DNA of 64,000 bases, taken from positions 75,479,719 through 75,543,718 of the forward strand of contig OY720348.1 in the NCBI GenBank assembly GCA_963082975.1. The letters are read 5' to 3'. The position numbers and the translations under genes are program-made. The DNA comes from Labia minor. Taxonomy: Eukaryota; Arthropoda; Insecta; Dermaptera; Spongiphoridae. A model generated the notes under the pieces. The model saw nothing but the letters and a program-made list of their open reading frames with translations, made no database searches and was not told the DNA's origin. This document shows positions 44,186-57,230 of the stretch, in pieces (position 1 is the first letter of the stretch; each line of letters starts with the position of its first letter).

Positions 44186-44795
44186 TAGCTGGAGTGTCTC
44201 CACTCGACTATCTCGCAATTTGAATTGGATTAAATAACATAATATATTATATTTAAATTAAATTTAATTAATTATAAATTATAAATAATAAATATTTAAC
44301 CAGCGCATGTTTGGCTTATTATTGATGGCACCATGGCACGTGATGGCGCGTGAGATTTGCAGTGTTAAAAAATTAATTCTGGTACTTTCAGCAATTCAAT
44401 CAAGCTGAAATTCTATATATAGCAGTTTTATACAATTATTAATCATGTGAAAAATTATCAAACATATATTTTTATTTTTACGGTCACTTTAGAGGAAAAA
44501 AATCAAAACGTTGTAGGTAATGACCCTCTTCCGGTTGAGCTACATTTCTCAAAAGTTGATAGAAAACTATGAATTTTGAATAATGTCCATGTACCAAATT
44601 TCATCATTCTAGCTCAAACCGTTTTTGCGTAATCTTGTCTACATACATACACACATACATACACACACACACACAGACATTTTTCTCAACCTTAGTGAAA
44701 ATGATTCAGGAACCTTCAAAACGTATAAAAACACCAAAATCTCAACATCGAAAATTTGCATGATCGCAATACTATCTCTGGCGAGATAGTAAAAA
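44186..44795 (+). mobile_element. HINE-A copy 10 (best reference copy)
   Basis: Structure in order: outer AGCTGGAGTGTCTCCAC with hairpin GGAG-TGT-CTCC; sub-terminal ACTATCTCGC; an AT-rich part; a conserved block through ATTCTATATATAGCAG and GGTCACTTTAGAGG; TACATACACACA microsatellite (44641-44674); block GAAAATGATTCAGGAACC; then perfect 3' hairpin ACTATCTCTGGCGAGATAGT (44771-44790) and AAAAA. GCGAGATAGT in the hairpin is the inverse of the 5' ACTATCTCGC. Sub-terminal inverted repeats, a central microsatellite, a 3' hairpin and no clear target duplication are the traits of DINE-1/HINE elements mobilised by Helentrons. No protein is encoded. Class is inferred from structure. Confidence 0.85.
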
Positions 44796-44839
44796 TATAA
44801 TAGAAGTAATCTATCTTCTTCTATATATATAAAAAAAAA

Positions 44840-44918
44840 GTTTTTGTCTGCACATTGCTCAGAATTTAAAAATGTTTGCATATCTTCGCGTTTCATGTGA
44901 TCTCTAGAATCCAAAAGT
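44840..44918 (+). repeat. short repeat R1, copy 3
   Basis: GTTTTTGTCTGCACATTGCT through GCATATCTTCGCGTTTCATG to CTCTAGAATCC. It begins 45 bp after HINE-A copy 10, preceded by a TA-rich ramp. Confidence 0.65.
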
Positions 44919-46638
44919 GACTTTAAAATTGATTTAGAAAAAAAGAGAGAGCGAGAGAGAGAGATAGAAAGTGAAATAAGCATTTAATAAAAATAGATTT
45001 AGTGATTTTTTTTAAATTTAGTTGAATAAAAATAATATAAATTTGTATCTTATCTACCAAAGATATATATTTTAAATAATGAGTTTTTTTATTTGATTTC
45101 TTTTCAAGAATTTTTGAAACCATGTTAAGTTTACTTACAATTAGTTTTGGTGAAAGAACTATATAAAAAAAACACAATAAGTATTTATTTATATTAAAAG
45201 AAATACAGGTAGTACATTAAAGTTTGAAATTGATCCATATATGTAATATCAAAATAACTTAACAATAAATAGAAAACTGTTTCAATGGATCTGGTTCCTG
45301 ATCATCAAAGAAAAGTTAAATAAATAACATCATTATAATTGTTTTATTTAAATAGTTGATTGTTATTTATATAGTTTTATATTTATTTTAATTAAAATTT
45401 TTGTATTTGTTTAATAATTATTTAATATTGTATTTTGAATAACTATCTTTTTAAATATCCAACTAAAAATTGTTTAAAATCATAAAATTGTTGCTTTTTA
45501 TTTCTGAAACAATTTCTATTTATTAATAATATATGTATTTTTATCAAGCTCTCTAAATACACAGATATAAATTACTATTACAATTAATTTTGTTTATAAT
45601 TTTAATTAATTTTTTTTATATTAAATGTTTTTTTTTATACTATAACCTTAACTTGAACTAAAACTTTGTATGAATTATAATTTACATGATTAATGAAAAA
45701 TATCTCATTATTTATTTGTAACTTAATTAAAAATTAAAATAATTATCATACTTATACATATTAATAATGTTTTTATCTTATCAAATCACTTTCATCAATA
45801 AACGAGTTTGTTTAAAATATATAATACAAAAATATACATATATAGAATTGGTCTATATTTAAATTGAATATAAATGTAAGAATAAATTTAATTTTTCAAT
45901 TCTCTGTTTTTTCAAATAGACTTTTAGTTTGTGCTTAAAATAATTATCGAATTAGCTTAATTATTCAATTAAAAAACATAAAGGCAAACATTAATCTATT
46001 TACAATGATTTATCAAAGCCACAAAAACCAGTTGATGATAATTGATTGATCGCAATTCTCCTTTCATACTTAAAAGCTGTTGGTAAGCCACGATGACTCT
46101 AATCAGAGTAAGTTGACGCGAATATCGTTAATTGGTTTGTAGGGTCGAATAGAGAGCAAGCTCATTTGGTACATTATGACTGATGCCTGAGCGATTCGTG
46201 GACTGACTGTTTAATATATCAGAGACTTTCCCATATCAACTAATGGATGGCTGTCAAATTAGAAGCATATATTGACAACAGGACGTGAGAATTCATGTCT
46301 CTTTGACACCACACGAATGTCAAAGATAGATAAATATTGATCTTAGCAACTCTATTCAATCTTACAAAATTAGTTAATTCAATGTATGATAACCCTATAC
46401 AATATTTCAATAAAATAATGATAATAATGAAGTTAATGTTAAAAATCAATACAGAAGCATATTCTAAATAAATTATGTTATAAATATATTTAAAAAAATA
46501 AAAATAGCTTTTTAAAATTTAATATGATAGAAATTATTGATTGTAGTTTAAATTCAAAATAATTCAAGAACTTTTCCTATTATTTATTGTTAAACACAAT
46601 TAGGACAGATAAATTTTAATAATCTGTTAATTAACACA

Positions 46639-46920
46639 GTAGGCGCCATTGGGTGTGTGGGTAGCGAACCTGCCTCACATTCGCATGGTCCCGGGTTCAA
46701 GTTCTAGCAAGGGAATTTCCCTAGATGTGGTCTATGGGACGGAGTCAACCCAGCCTCTGGGAACATCATTGGGGAAAAGCTACTTGATAAAAAGTAGCGC
46801 ATCCGATCAAGAAAATCAAGGTAATGGTGGAGAGGACCCGTTCTACTGATCATAGGACACCTCATTGATAGAACCGACTTGATAGGCGTTGTCCTTTCGT
46901 AGGACGTACAAAGTCAGAGG
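46639..46920 (+). mobile_element. tRNA-derived SINE, full-length copy 4
   Basis: Complete copy with a small deletion after the B box (GGTTCAAG then TTCTAGC). The exact 12-bp duplication TTAATTAACACA lies at 46627-46638 and 46921-46932. The element ends directly at GTCAGAGG with no tail, so the 3' terminus of the family is GTCAGAGG and the T runs of other copies may be variable tails. Confidence 0.9.
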
Positions 46921-48104
46921 TTAATTAACACAAAATTAACATTGAAAAATGATTTCATTCTTTGAACCAAGGGTCTAAATTTAATAATTATATTTTTAGA
47001 TGATTTTATTATGTTAACAGATGACCGTAGACACTGGTTTTTTTGTTTCCTTTTATAATGGATTTCCTAGAGAACAAATAATTATTTTTCTCAATACGAT
47101 ATGTTTGTAATATGCAACAAGGGGGGAACAATAGGGATCTCTCATGTTCATTTGTAAAAGATAAAAACCCATAATGTTCACTACATTAGGACATAATGAC
47201 AAATCCAATAAAATGGCCAGCATTTAAAATTCTAATGAATTAATGTATGTAACGATATGTAGCTACGACTACAAGGAGCGTTGTATTTTATTAAGAGCAC
47301 GATTGAAAAAAGAAATAATATAGGTAAATATTTTACCAATGCATATGATTAAATTCTAAGATGGATGGAGTTCATGTGGATGTATTCTTTAATAATGTTG
47401 ACTTGGAAACAAAAACCCTGGACTGAAATTCTTCCTGTGAAGGTTAGCCATGATACCACTCCCATTGAATCCACGAGATGACACCAAACTTGAAAACAGA
47501 TATTCTTTATATAATTAACAATCGTAATAGAAATATATATTTAATTTCAATTCCGATGTTTGCATAATTCTATCAGGCGCATGCTCATCCAGTGACATAT
47601 TTAGAAATTACATTGGTATTGGAAACGAGACAAGGCTGTCGGCGATAAGAAATAAATTTTCTCAGAAGGCCATCATCACCTTTATCTTTTTCCCCTTCCA
47701 ATAAATTTATGTTTTATTACAGATTTATAAAAAAAACATAATCATTATATTTCGATTATTAATTTATACGTATATTAATATGTTCAAAGCCAAATTGAAT
47801 TACTATTAAATATTAATGAATTTAGGTATTCATTAAAATACAATTATTATTGTATTATATATATTATTATTATATTAATATTATTTTATAATAATAAACA
47901 TCGAGACCCAAATCTCATAATTAAACGTGCAAATAACCCGGAAATAATTACTCATAATAATATATATTCAACTTTGTTGTTGTTTATCTTTGATCTTCTG
48001 TTAACTTATTTTGTTCTGTCAGTTCCATTCAATCCATTCAATTAAATTAATAAAAAAATAAAAAATAGAATTATATCAACATTAAAATCGAATAGAAAAA
48101 AAGG

Positions 48105-48216
48105 GCAATTATTCAAACTGGTCATCCTGTCATAGTTTATTTGGAATTAAAAAAAAAAAAAACACTGGTAAAGTTTTATCCAAAACCATGACAGGATGAC
48201 CAGTTTGAATAATTGC
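48105..48216. repeat. 112-bp element with perfect 29-bp inverted ends
   Basis: GCAATTATTCAAACTGGTCA and onward for 29 bases (48105-48133) is exactly inverted at 48188-48216. The centre has an A14 run and ACTGGTAAAGTTTTATCC, shared with 7995-8193. The following CTTCTAGTTTACGGGATAAA (about 48239) also matches the other element in inverse, so the true unit may reach about 48275. Confidence 0.75.
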
Positions 48217-48939
48217 AATATGCAATCTTTGCGGGTCGCTTCTAGTTTACGGGATAAATAAATATTTTTTAAGTTTTACAGATTAGCTTGTTATTAACGC
48301 CGAAATGTTCCATTAAGTAATATTTTATTGACTAATACAGTAATTATTATTTATTAAGTACGTATTATTACTATTTTTTTATCTTTCTGATTTTCAAAAT
48401 ATATATCCCTCCAAAAATTAATTTATTTCATTAAGAAAAATAGAGAAATAGAAATAATAACAATGAAAATAATCATTCAATTCCATCTCGAATTGAATTA
48501 TTTTTTTTAACACTTCAAGTGCTGTATTCCTGGCTTCAATGGTCATGTAAAAGCGCATGAAACTGTTCTCAAGACTCTCGTCAGGACTATTTTCGGCTCG
48601 CTGTTTTGTCTCTGGGGGTCTTTATATATTTTCACCCCTCCTCTGAATATGAAACCTATTATCATTTGCAAATTTAGTGAATAATTTGATATTAAATTTG
48701 TTATTGTTTTTAGTTGCTAAAATTCAACGGTTTGAGCGTGCACTTTTTTGAAATTAATATTTTTCAATAAAAATAAAAATAAAATAAAATAATTAAAAAA
48801 TACTAAATTAAAAAAAAAAAATAAAATAAAAATGCATGTTTATAGAACATCGTGCTGAAGCTATTTTGAGTAGCTTAGGGAAAGAAAAATGCAAAAATTT
48901 TGGCTGTTGAGATTGTTATATTGATTCTGTATTATTATA

Positions 48940-49317
48940 CGAGGGTGGGGTGAAAAATTTCCGGCCTGACCAAGAAAAACGATTTTTTTTAATTTTTTTT
49001 TTTTTGCTTTATTTTTCAACATTCAAGATAGCTGAGACCTGTACGATGTCAGCTGAACGTGTGTGAAATATTTTGCACAAGCCTTTGAATATGGAAAGCT
49101 GTATGCAACGTGGGTGCCGCGTTTGCTAACGTTAAACCAAAAACTGCTTCGAAAAACCATTTCTACCGACAATTGGGCACTGTAGCCGTAATCCAAACGA
49201 ATTTTTGCGTTGATGAGACTTAAATTAAATTAATTAGAACACTGTTATGAGAAATGTATCAGTGTTGATGAAGATTATGTTGAAACAAAAGGCCGGAAAC
49301 TTTTCATCCCACCCTCG
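48940..49317 (+). mobile_element. short mariner relic with N-terminal-half code
   Basis: Ends CGAGGGTGGGGTGAAAAATT and (reverse) CGAGGGTGGGATGAAAAGTT are inverted and flanked by TA. Plus-strand pieces read MSAERV, NILHKPLNMES, and in another frame YGKLYATWVPRLLTLNQK, then NPNEFLR. These are the mariner region before the first catalytic Asp. The rest of the gene, including the whole DDE core, is deleted; at least one frameshift and stops are present. Confidence 0.85.
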
Positions 49318-49569
49318 TATTGGTTCTAATTTTGTCCTGATTATAAATTCCACTTCATTTAAATACCCTTTCCAAATCAGTTTCTGTTTCAAATTATGGA
49401 CACCCCTCATTTTTCACCCTCAAAATATAATGTAATGATTGAGGGTATTTTTTAGATATTGGATGGAAGGGATAGGAGATTGTCCATAATGTCCCATTAA
49501 TTAATAATATCAGATAGTATATCTTCATTTCAAAATAAATAACTAAAATTGATAAGGTGTCTTTTTATT

Positions 49570-49896
49570 TTGATTTTTTTTCCTCTAAAGTGACCGTAAA
49601 AATAAAGATATATGTTTGATAATTTTTCACATGATCAATAATTGTATAAAACTGCTATATATAGAATTTCAGTTTGATTGAATCGCTGAAAGTACCAGAA
49701 TTAATTTTTTAACACTGTAAATCTCACGCGCCAACACGTGACGTGGTGCCATCAACAAAGAGCCAAACATGAGCTGATTTAATAAATATTATTTATTAAT
49801 TTTAATTTATAATTAAATAAATTTAATTTAAATATAATATATGTTAATTAATCCAATTCAAATTGCGAGATAGTCGAGTGGAGACACTCCAGCTTA
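49570..49896 (-). mobile_element. HINE-A copy 11, truncated at the microsatellite side
   Basis: Only the 5' half is present, in reverse: from CCTCTAAAGTGACCGTAAAA to GCGAGATAGTCGAGTGG, GGAGACACTCC and AGCTTATTTT. The microsatellite and 3' hairpin are missing. The 5' terminus is well preserved. Confidence 0.83.
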
Positions 49897-50639
49897 TTTT
49901 TTATGAAATATGAATTTTGGTTGATGTTCAATTAACTTATATTAATTATATAAGATGTTATAATTGAACATATACCTACTTGATAAAATAAATCGTTTTA
50001 ACAGAATCATTATTTTGGTGAAATTTACGTCATTTTATTCTATATCTAGGTCTATTGGATTAGGTAAACCTTTTTCGGTCTGAGTCCCAAACCCTCACGT
50101 AAATAAATCATCGCCGACGATCATTTGGAAGTTAGAAGGAAGGGGTGAGTGGTTTGGTGGGGATGAGGAGAGGGTGAGGAAGTGGGTAAAATTCCGAAAG
50201 GTCCTAAATGAATTAAACTGACAGACTAACGTGAAATGATAAATTAATAATTTTCTTACTATTCATATACAAATTAGTGAAACTAACTTGACTGTGGTGC
50301 AGCTGGGCTGTGTCCTTCCATTAACCGGCATCCCAATTTCCATAAAATCCAAATAATCAACTACTGGACCCATTCTATGACATTTCGAGGGATTTCAAAT
50401 ATAAATCATCTTATTTTCAAGAAATTTGAAAAATATAATGATTATCCAGGTGGCCCTTTCCAAGCAATTTATTTAAATTACAAATTACAAATCCATTCAA
50501 ATTAATATATATATAATAATATCCATAAGATTATATTACAACGTGAATGTAAAATAAAAAAATAATTATAATAAATTATTAAGTTTTGTTTTTTTATTAT
50601 TAAAGATCCAGTTTAAATGAACATACATCGATGTTAATA

Positions 50640-50903
50640 CAGTGCTGTATTGGGAGGGGAACGCGGGGGAACGACGATCCCTTACCTTTTTTCAGAACCG
50701 AAACGCGTTCCAGTACTTTTTCATGTCCCGACAATTTCCACTTAAATCTACTGTTAGAATTTCTTTTTTTGTGTTCGTTAATACTTTGTATAGTAAGAAT
50801 AAAAAAAAAAAAATTTATTTGGAAAAAAATAGTTTTTGAAAATAAGACATTTTTTGCTCCCACTATGCGTTCCCTTACTTCTTATTTTACCAATACATCA
50901 CTG
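50640..50903. mobile_element. hAT miniature element, family 1, copy 2
   Basis: Ends CAGTGCTGTATTGG and CCAATACATCACTG are bounded by the exact 8-bp duplication TGTTAATA (50632-50639, 50904-50911). The interior matches 610-866 closely, including CCCTTACCTTTTTTCAGAAC, with an extra GCGGGGGAACGA near the left end. Confidence 0.93.
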
Positions 50904-51859
50904 TGTTAATATTAATTCAAGTTATCTATTATATTATATATAGTATTAATATTCAATTCTTAAAGATATTTTTATTGTGTTTAAAAGAAATTTAATTTTG
51001 ATAAATCTCAAATATTTTTTCTTTACTTTAATAAGATTTTGAATCACTGTAAGGATAATAAGAATCTTACAGTAACATTATGATTTAAATAAAACAAAAA
51101 TTTTATATTATCACATTAATTTTATAATGTCTGAATACTTCATCATTTATCTAATTCCTTAGTTTAAGTTGCTTGAGGCGTCAAATATATTAAAGATATT
51201 CATGCCTTTTAAATTATATAATAATTTTTGTAGTTATTCTGTAATTGACATTTTAATGTATAACAATAAGAAAAACAATTAATATTGATGTATTTGTATT
51301 ATTATTTTGTGTTAATGGCCTTATATTTTTCTTCCTGTCATTTATACCAACTATTCTTTTTATTTCTATAAATCATCGTTTCTATGAATATTATATTTTT
51401 TTATTGCTCGTGTAAATTCAAACCTTTTTGGTCTATCTCATGACAACTTCGAAGTGTAAGTTTGACAATCATAAACCTTGAAATAATAATACATATTAAT
51501 AAATCTCCCCTCTCTCTCTCTTTCCTACATTAACTGAACGTCAAACTGCCCAAGATAAAAAACACAGGGAGATATTTTAGTTAATTAAAAAAAAATATAA
51601 ATTTAAGATGTTTTAATATTAATGTTTCATTATTCAGTAGAGAACTTCATTTTATGAATTGTTTGTTATTATTAAAATTTCTATTAATAATTTGTAAAGA
51701 TAATCAATTCAATAGATATTTTAATATTCTTTGTACTTTTAAACTATCAAAATAAATAAAATTGATCATAAACTGATTAATATAATAAAACGTCATAATA
51801 AATTGAATTAGCCTCCTATGCTTATGTTATTTGTTTTTTACTATAACATTACCTTAATT

Positions 51860-52179
51860 CAGTGGTTTCCAACCTTTCTGTACCGGCGCCCCCCATTTTT
51901 TAAAAAAAATTCTTTCGCCCCCCTTAATTTAATTTCCTCTTTCAATAGTCTGACACATTTCTGAAATAATACAACAACCAGGGTGGGCCATGATTCAGAG
52001 CATAGCAAAATCATCTGACCATTTTAGAACCATATTGAAAAAAATTGAAAATTTTCAAAAGTTTGCGGGCACTTGAATTGCCTTCGCGGGCATTTGAAAT
52101 TGATTCTAATACCTTCGCGCCCCCTTACAACAGTCTCGCGCCCCCAGGTGTGGCGCGCCCCACAGTTTGAAAAAGGCTG
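51860..52179. mobile_element. hAT element, family 8
   Basis: Left end CAGTGGTTTCCAACCTTTCT and reverse end CAGCCTTTTTCAAACTGTGG carry the exact duplication CCTTAATT (51852-51859, 52180-52187). GGCGCGCC-type GC patches sit inside both ends. Interior words (GTTTGCGGGCACTTGAAT, TTCTGAAATAAT) are shared with 63080-63439. Confidence 0.93.
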
Positions 52180-55179
52180 CCTTAATTTTAAACATAAATA
52201 AAAGTTTATATTTTAGATAAATATAAGAAAAATATGTCATGAATTATTTATTCTAAACCGACTATCTAATACTAGACCAAAAATATATTTATAGTTAAAT
52301 AAATATTTTATATAAAAACAAAAAAAATCGAATGGAACAATTTTGACATTTAGAAAAAAGATCAAGCCAAGATCGAATGTAAGAGGTGCATCAATCTATC
52401 AACATTTGATTTATATATGGTAGGTGGCTTTAAATAAACATCGACAAAATACAAATAGCAACTATTTTTTTATTTTTTGTTTATAACTCTTCCTATGTTC
52501 TTTCTCAACCATGCATATGATTCACTGATGAAAGAGAATAATTAGAGAAGATGAAGATATTTAAAGCCCTCTCCCCATGAATCGAAGATAAAAATTTCAG
52601 ATGAACGAAGATAATTTCATTCAGTCATAACTATGAAATTCCCAAACGAACGAAAAATTAGTAATTTTGTTTGCTAACTAATTTAGTATAATAATCAAAA
52701 GTACATTCTTAATCATTCAATTTCATCCTAACTGATTAATGAAGACTTCCATTAAAATATTGTTTATTTTAAGATAATACCATTAATTCAATATATTAAC
52801 ATATATATATTTAAAATTCAATGTTATTATTGTTTATAATTCAAAGCCACTCCAGATGCAAAGCTATTAGTGCCATCAAAATTAACTTATCAAGTTTTTT
52901 TTTAAATTCCATCAAGCAGCTTTGCTCGGACACTGTCTGGTATTGTGAATCCTTATCAATTAAAGATGTTCCATATGAAATTCTATATGCTATCTTCGAA
53001 TAAATTTTTATTCTCCTATTATAATTCATCACATCGTCTGTTGTTCAATTAAAAGAGATAAAATATTTCACGATAGTATCATCACACTTCAAGCGGTTTA
53101 AATTTGTCATTATTCGTCTCGCGATTCCAATAAAACAATTCAATTATTTGTAAAAAAAAAAATTCCTCGATTTGAAAGAAAGGAGGATAAAACGAACGTG
53201 ATTCGAATTTTCTAATTATTGATGCATGGTAATTTGTACAAAAATCATTAGAATAAATCACGATTCTTCTGATAAAGAAATCAATTCATAAAATAAAATG
53301 GAATTTTTTTTTATTCCTTTTCATTCTTTCTTTATTTTTCCCCTCTTCCCACTGGAATCCTTACCAAAACTATACAAGATTTTTGTCTCCTAATTTCGAT
53401 CTCAGATCAATTCAATTATTTTATTCAATAAATTGGTTTCCTTTGTTAATTTCATCAAATAAAAAAACAAATATCTTGAACTATCTTTTTTCTAATGAAG
53501 AGAAAAATAATTATTTTCTGTTATAGATTTTCAAATTTATACGAGATAAACAATGGGCATTTAAATAATTTAAATAATTGATATTATATAATATTATATA
53601 TTTATAAGATGTGAATATTCTAGTTTAATTTTTACAAGTTATTAAATATTTTGGTGGTGATGAGATTTTTTTTAAAAAAATATTTGTTATGAACATAGTA
53701 TAAGTATTGTAAATGATAGAACTAATGGTTTTTAAATCTGTTGTTTTTTAAAATACCAATAACAATAATAATAAACTTCAGTGAATTCACGTTTCTAAAC
53801 ATTTGGTTCTTTGACTTTATAATAACACAATTTGCAAATCCTGGGGGAAATTGTTTCGAGTGTATTTATTTTGGCAAATGGATTTTTCAAACTCTGTCGT
53901 TTTCTTTCTTTGATTGTGGGATAAATGAACTTAAACTGAATTTTAAATTTTATCTTTGAATAATATACATAGTTTTCAATTGTCCAGTGAATAAATAAAT
54001 AATCCTCTCAGGATTGAGGTGAATTTATTTTTTTTTTTTATTAAAAACGATTGTTTAAAGTGGTTAAGGGGTTGAAGCAAAATTGTGTTTAAAAAATTAC
54101 TATAAAACAATATTTATTGCTTGGTTAAAAAAAGAGACATACAATAGCAACTCAGGCTTTTAGAGATGTTTGACATTCTACAAATTAATTTTTGATTTAG
54201 GAGTGGGTCCAACAAATGCATGAAACGAATCAATTTAGCAACTTCGTATGTAGACTTAGTCTGTTTTCGAGTTGTTTATTTTTATATTTTTATATTTTTA
54301 TACGTATAAATGAGAGTGAGTGGATAGTAAAAAATGTCAATTTTTCATTTCTCTTGATTTTGCCATTTTTGTTGAAGGAACACTATTTTTCTAAAAATAA
54401 AAAACATTTTAATTTTTATAGTATTCAGAAGCCCTTCTTAGGGTAAATATATAAATATAAAATTATCTAAAACAAGGGAGAATATCTGATTTATTAATTT
54501 GATTCCTTGACACCGCAAGACCTGAGAACTATTATTTATTCTTTATTGCTTTCACAGCACATCCAAAAAGTTATTTATTGTCTTAAGTGGAAAATTAATA
54601 GAACAATAACAACAAACAATTTCATTTGATTGATGAAGAAAAATGAAAACCTAAATTAATCGCTCTCTAAGTTAGATTTTATTTTTATACTCATATTTAA
54701 TTGTCAAATAAAATTAAAAATAAAATAAATTTTTTAATTGATTAAGTTAATTAGCAATAATATAAATAATATGTATTAAATGCAAAAATATTATAAATAA
54801 TGAATCTGGGAGAATGATTGATATTGGGATGTCAAATGTCAAAAACAAATTATTTATTATTTTAAAAAATATTTTTCAAAGTAATCATTATTAATCAAAT
54901 TACAAAATATGCAAGATATATTATGAAATAATTTAGAATTGTTTCATTATAAAATTATATACATATATTTATATTTAAAGTGGCATCTCATCTAGATAAA
55001 TGAATCTTAATTGAGGTTAGTAAATTAAATGCAACTAAAAAAAATTAATAACACAAAATGATGATCTATATAAAATTGTTCCATGCATAATTGATATATT
55101 TAAATGAAATTTCTAATATTTTATTAAAATAACAATAAAATATTTTATAAGTATGGTATTATATTCATTTTATTGGTTT

Positions 55180-55385
55180 TCTAATTTTTTTGCGGGCCAC
55201 TTGAATACTATTAAGTTAAATATATATTATACTAATCGTTACAAATTGTTTGAATTATGTGGATTGTTTATTAAATATTTAAGGAGTAATAATTTATTAA
55301 GTTGATTTTTTCTTGTTTGTGGCCAACCAAGAAATGTCGAACTTTTGTTTGCTCCTTTGATAAAAAAGCTTGCTCACTCCTATTC
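55180..55385. mobile_element. possible eroded hAT element
   Basis: GTGGCCAACCAAGAAATGTC and the end (reverse) AGGAGTGAGCAAGCTTTTTT are typical of another common hAT group with CAGGAGTG-like termini. The left part shows GCGGGCCACTTGAA but no clear start, and no duplication was found. Confidence 0.35.
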
Positions 55386-56644
55386 TATTAGATAAATCCA
55401 TAGTTGTATAGAAAAGCAAATCAAATTTCTATTACTAATAAATTTACATCAACTAAACATTAATTGATAATTGATCTTTCATCTTCTTTTATATAGGAAA
55501 TATAAGTAGATGCATTATATGAGTATAAAAATATATGCAAATCAGAAAAAGAATAATAAAAATATTCTGGAAAATAAAAAACATTTGAAAATGAATATAA
55601 AATAGAACTGGAAATATAAAATTTAATGGAAAGATATTGAAAATATTGTAAATTAAAATGTAAGTATATATGTCAATGATTATTAAATGTTTAAAGAAAT
55701 AAAATATGTTAGTAGTTACCAAAGAACGAAATGAAATTAAAAATAGAATAATAAGAAAATATATACATTAAATAATATAATCTTAAAAATAAAACTCAAA
55801 TAATTGGAATATAGAAGCCATTTGTAGGGTTCAATTAAATATAATATCAATTTGTTAATATAAAGATTATAATAATAAAATTTGTTGGCATTTTCAAATC
55901 AACAAAATTTGACCTTGTTGGGTTACATATTTATATTAAGAATCTTATCCACAGACCATCTGTTATCTTATCATTTTAAATTTAAGATCAGAATCATCAG
56001 AATGTATAGATAGAAAAGGAATTATTTTGTTATCATCACTGGTAATTATTTCGTTGCTAACTAGACTACTATTTTTTTTGTTTATTTCAGAAAAATTCAA
56101 AAATGATAATCTATTTTCATTTAAATTGTTTAATATTTAATATTTCTTATTTTAATATAAACATATAAAAACTAAAGTAATGAAGCAAAAAGTGATTTTA
56201 AAACAGGTATTAAATAATTAAATTACAAGATAATTTTGTTAATTATATCACATTAAATAAACAAAGAATACTCAAATTTTGTAAACTGTATTAGAAAAAT
56301 ATATTAAAAAAATTTAAATCTAAAGGTGGGGAAAGAAAAATAATAAAGTAAACAAATTAAATGATAAATTATTATAACTATTATAAATTTAAATTATTTC
56401 TCTAACTATTATTTGGCAATTTTTATCATTTATAGAAGGTATGAATTCCAAATATATAATACAGGGTTCATAAAAGAATGGTTTTGAACACCACGATTTT
56501 TGTGTATAGTGGAGAAAAAAAAATAACTCCCTGGAAGGATACGGCAGAATGTACATCAAAATGGTATGTTTTGTGTAAAAAATTAACTGGGATGTTAAGT
56601 GAAAAATTAAATACAATGTGTGATAAAACAATATTTAAAAAATG

Positions 56645-56985
56645 TATGTTTACTAGTGAGATCACAAATTTTGTAAATAGTATTTTGTAATTTTAATTGA
56701 TTTTCAAATAAATATTGTATATTACATAGAACATTATTCGTTTCTTTTAGATATGAAAATTACATAAAAGATTGTGGAATATTCAGTTAAGTGAAAAATC
56801 ATTTATTTGGATATAAACACAGAACAACAAACATTTCGGCAATACCCTGAGAAAAGCATAATTGATTGCAGAAATGTCAATTTTATCTCCAAATAAATAA
56901 TTTTTCATTTAACTGAAAATTCTACAATTTTTTAATTCCCAATATTTCTTTTAAATAAAAATAAATTTAAAAAACCTGCTAAATC
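56645..56985. repeat. FB family, left-arm copy with inner inverted repeat
   Basis: Begins TATGTTTACTAGTGAGATCA and follows the left arm at 8333 (ACATTATTCGTTTCTTTTAG). Inside, AGTTAAGTGAAAAATCATTT is inverted at about 56905 (AAATAATTTTTCATTTAACT), forming a smaller hairpin. It is followed by sequence with a transposase remnant. Confidence 0.65.
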
Positions 56986-57128
56986 CTTGAAATGTTTGTT
57001 ACGGATGGTCTGTGTCACACTCACACACTTTTGGGAATCCCTTCATGGTGTTGGGTTGCCCCGACAGAGCAGCAATTTAATAATAATAATTTATCCTAAT
57101 ATAAACAAATTTTGCTCGTTACGAAGAT

Positions 57129-57230
57129 CGATAAATAGGGGGCGGTATGCTTTGGCTTCCAAGGAGTCCAGACCTGATACCTTTTCTTGTGGGAGTACAT
57201 CAAAAGTGTTTTTTTATACAACTGTACTGT
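57129..57230 (+). pseudogene. Tc1/mariner-type DDE transposase remnant
   Basis: One frame reads R, stop, IGGGMLWLPRSPDLIPF, then LVGVHQK. The pattern corresponds to RWIGRGGxxxWPPRSPDLTPLDFFLWG around the last catalytic Asp of a widespread insect transposase group. A stop replaces Trp, and the frame slips after IPF. It lies 140 bp from an FB arm, so it may belong to the element whose long ends are the FB arms. Confidence 0.6.
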
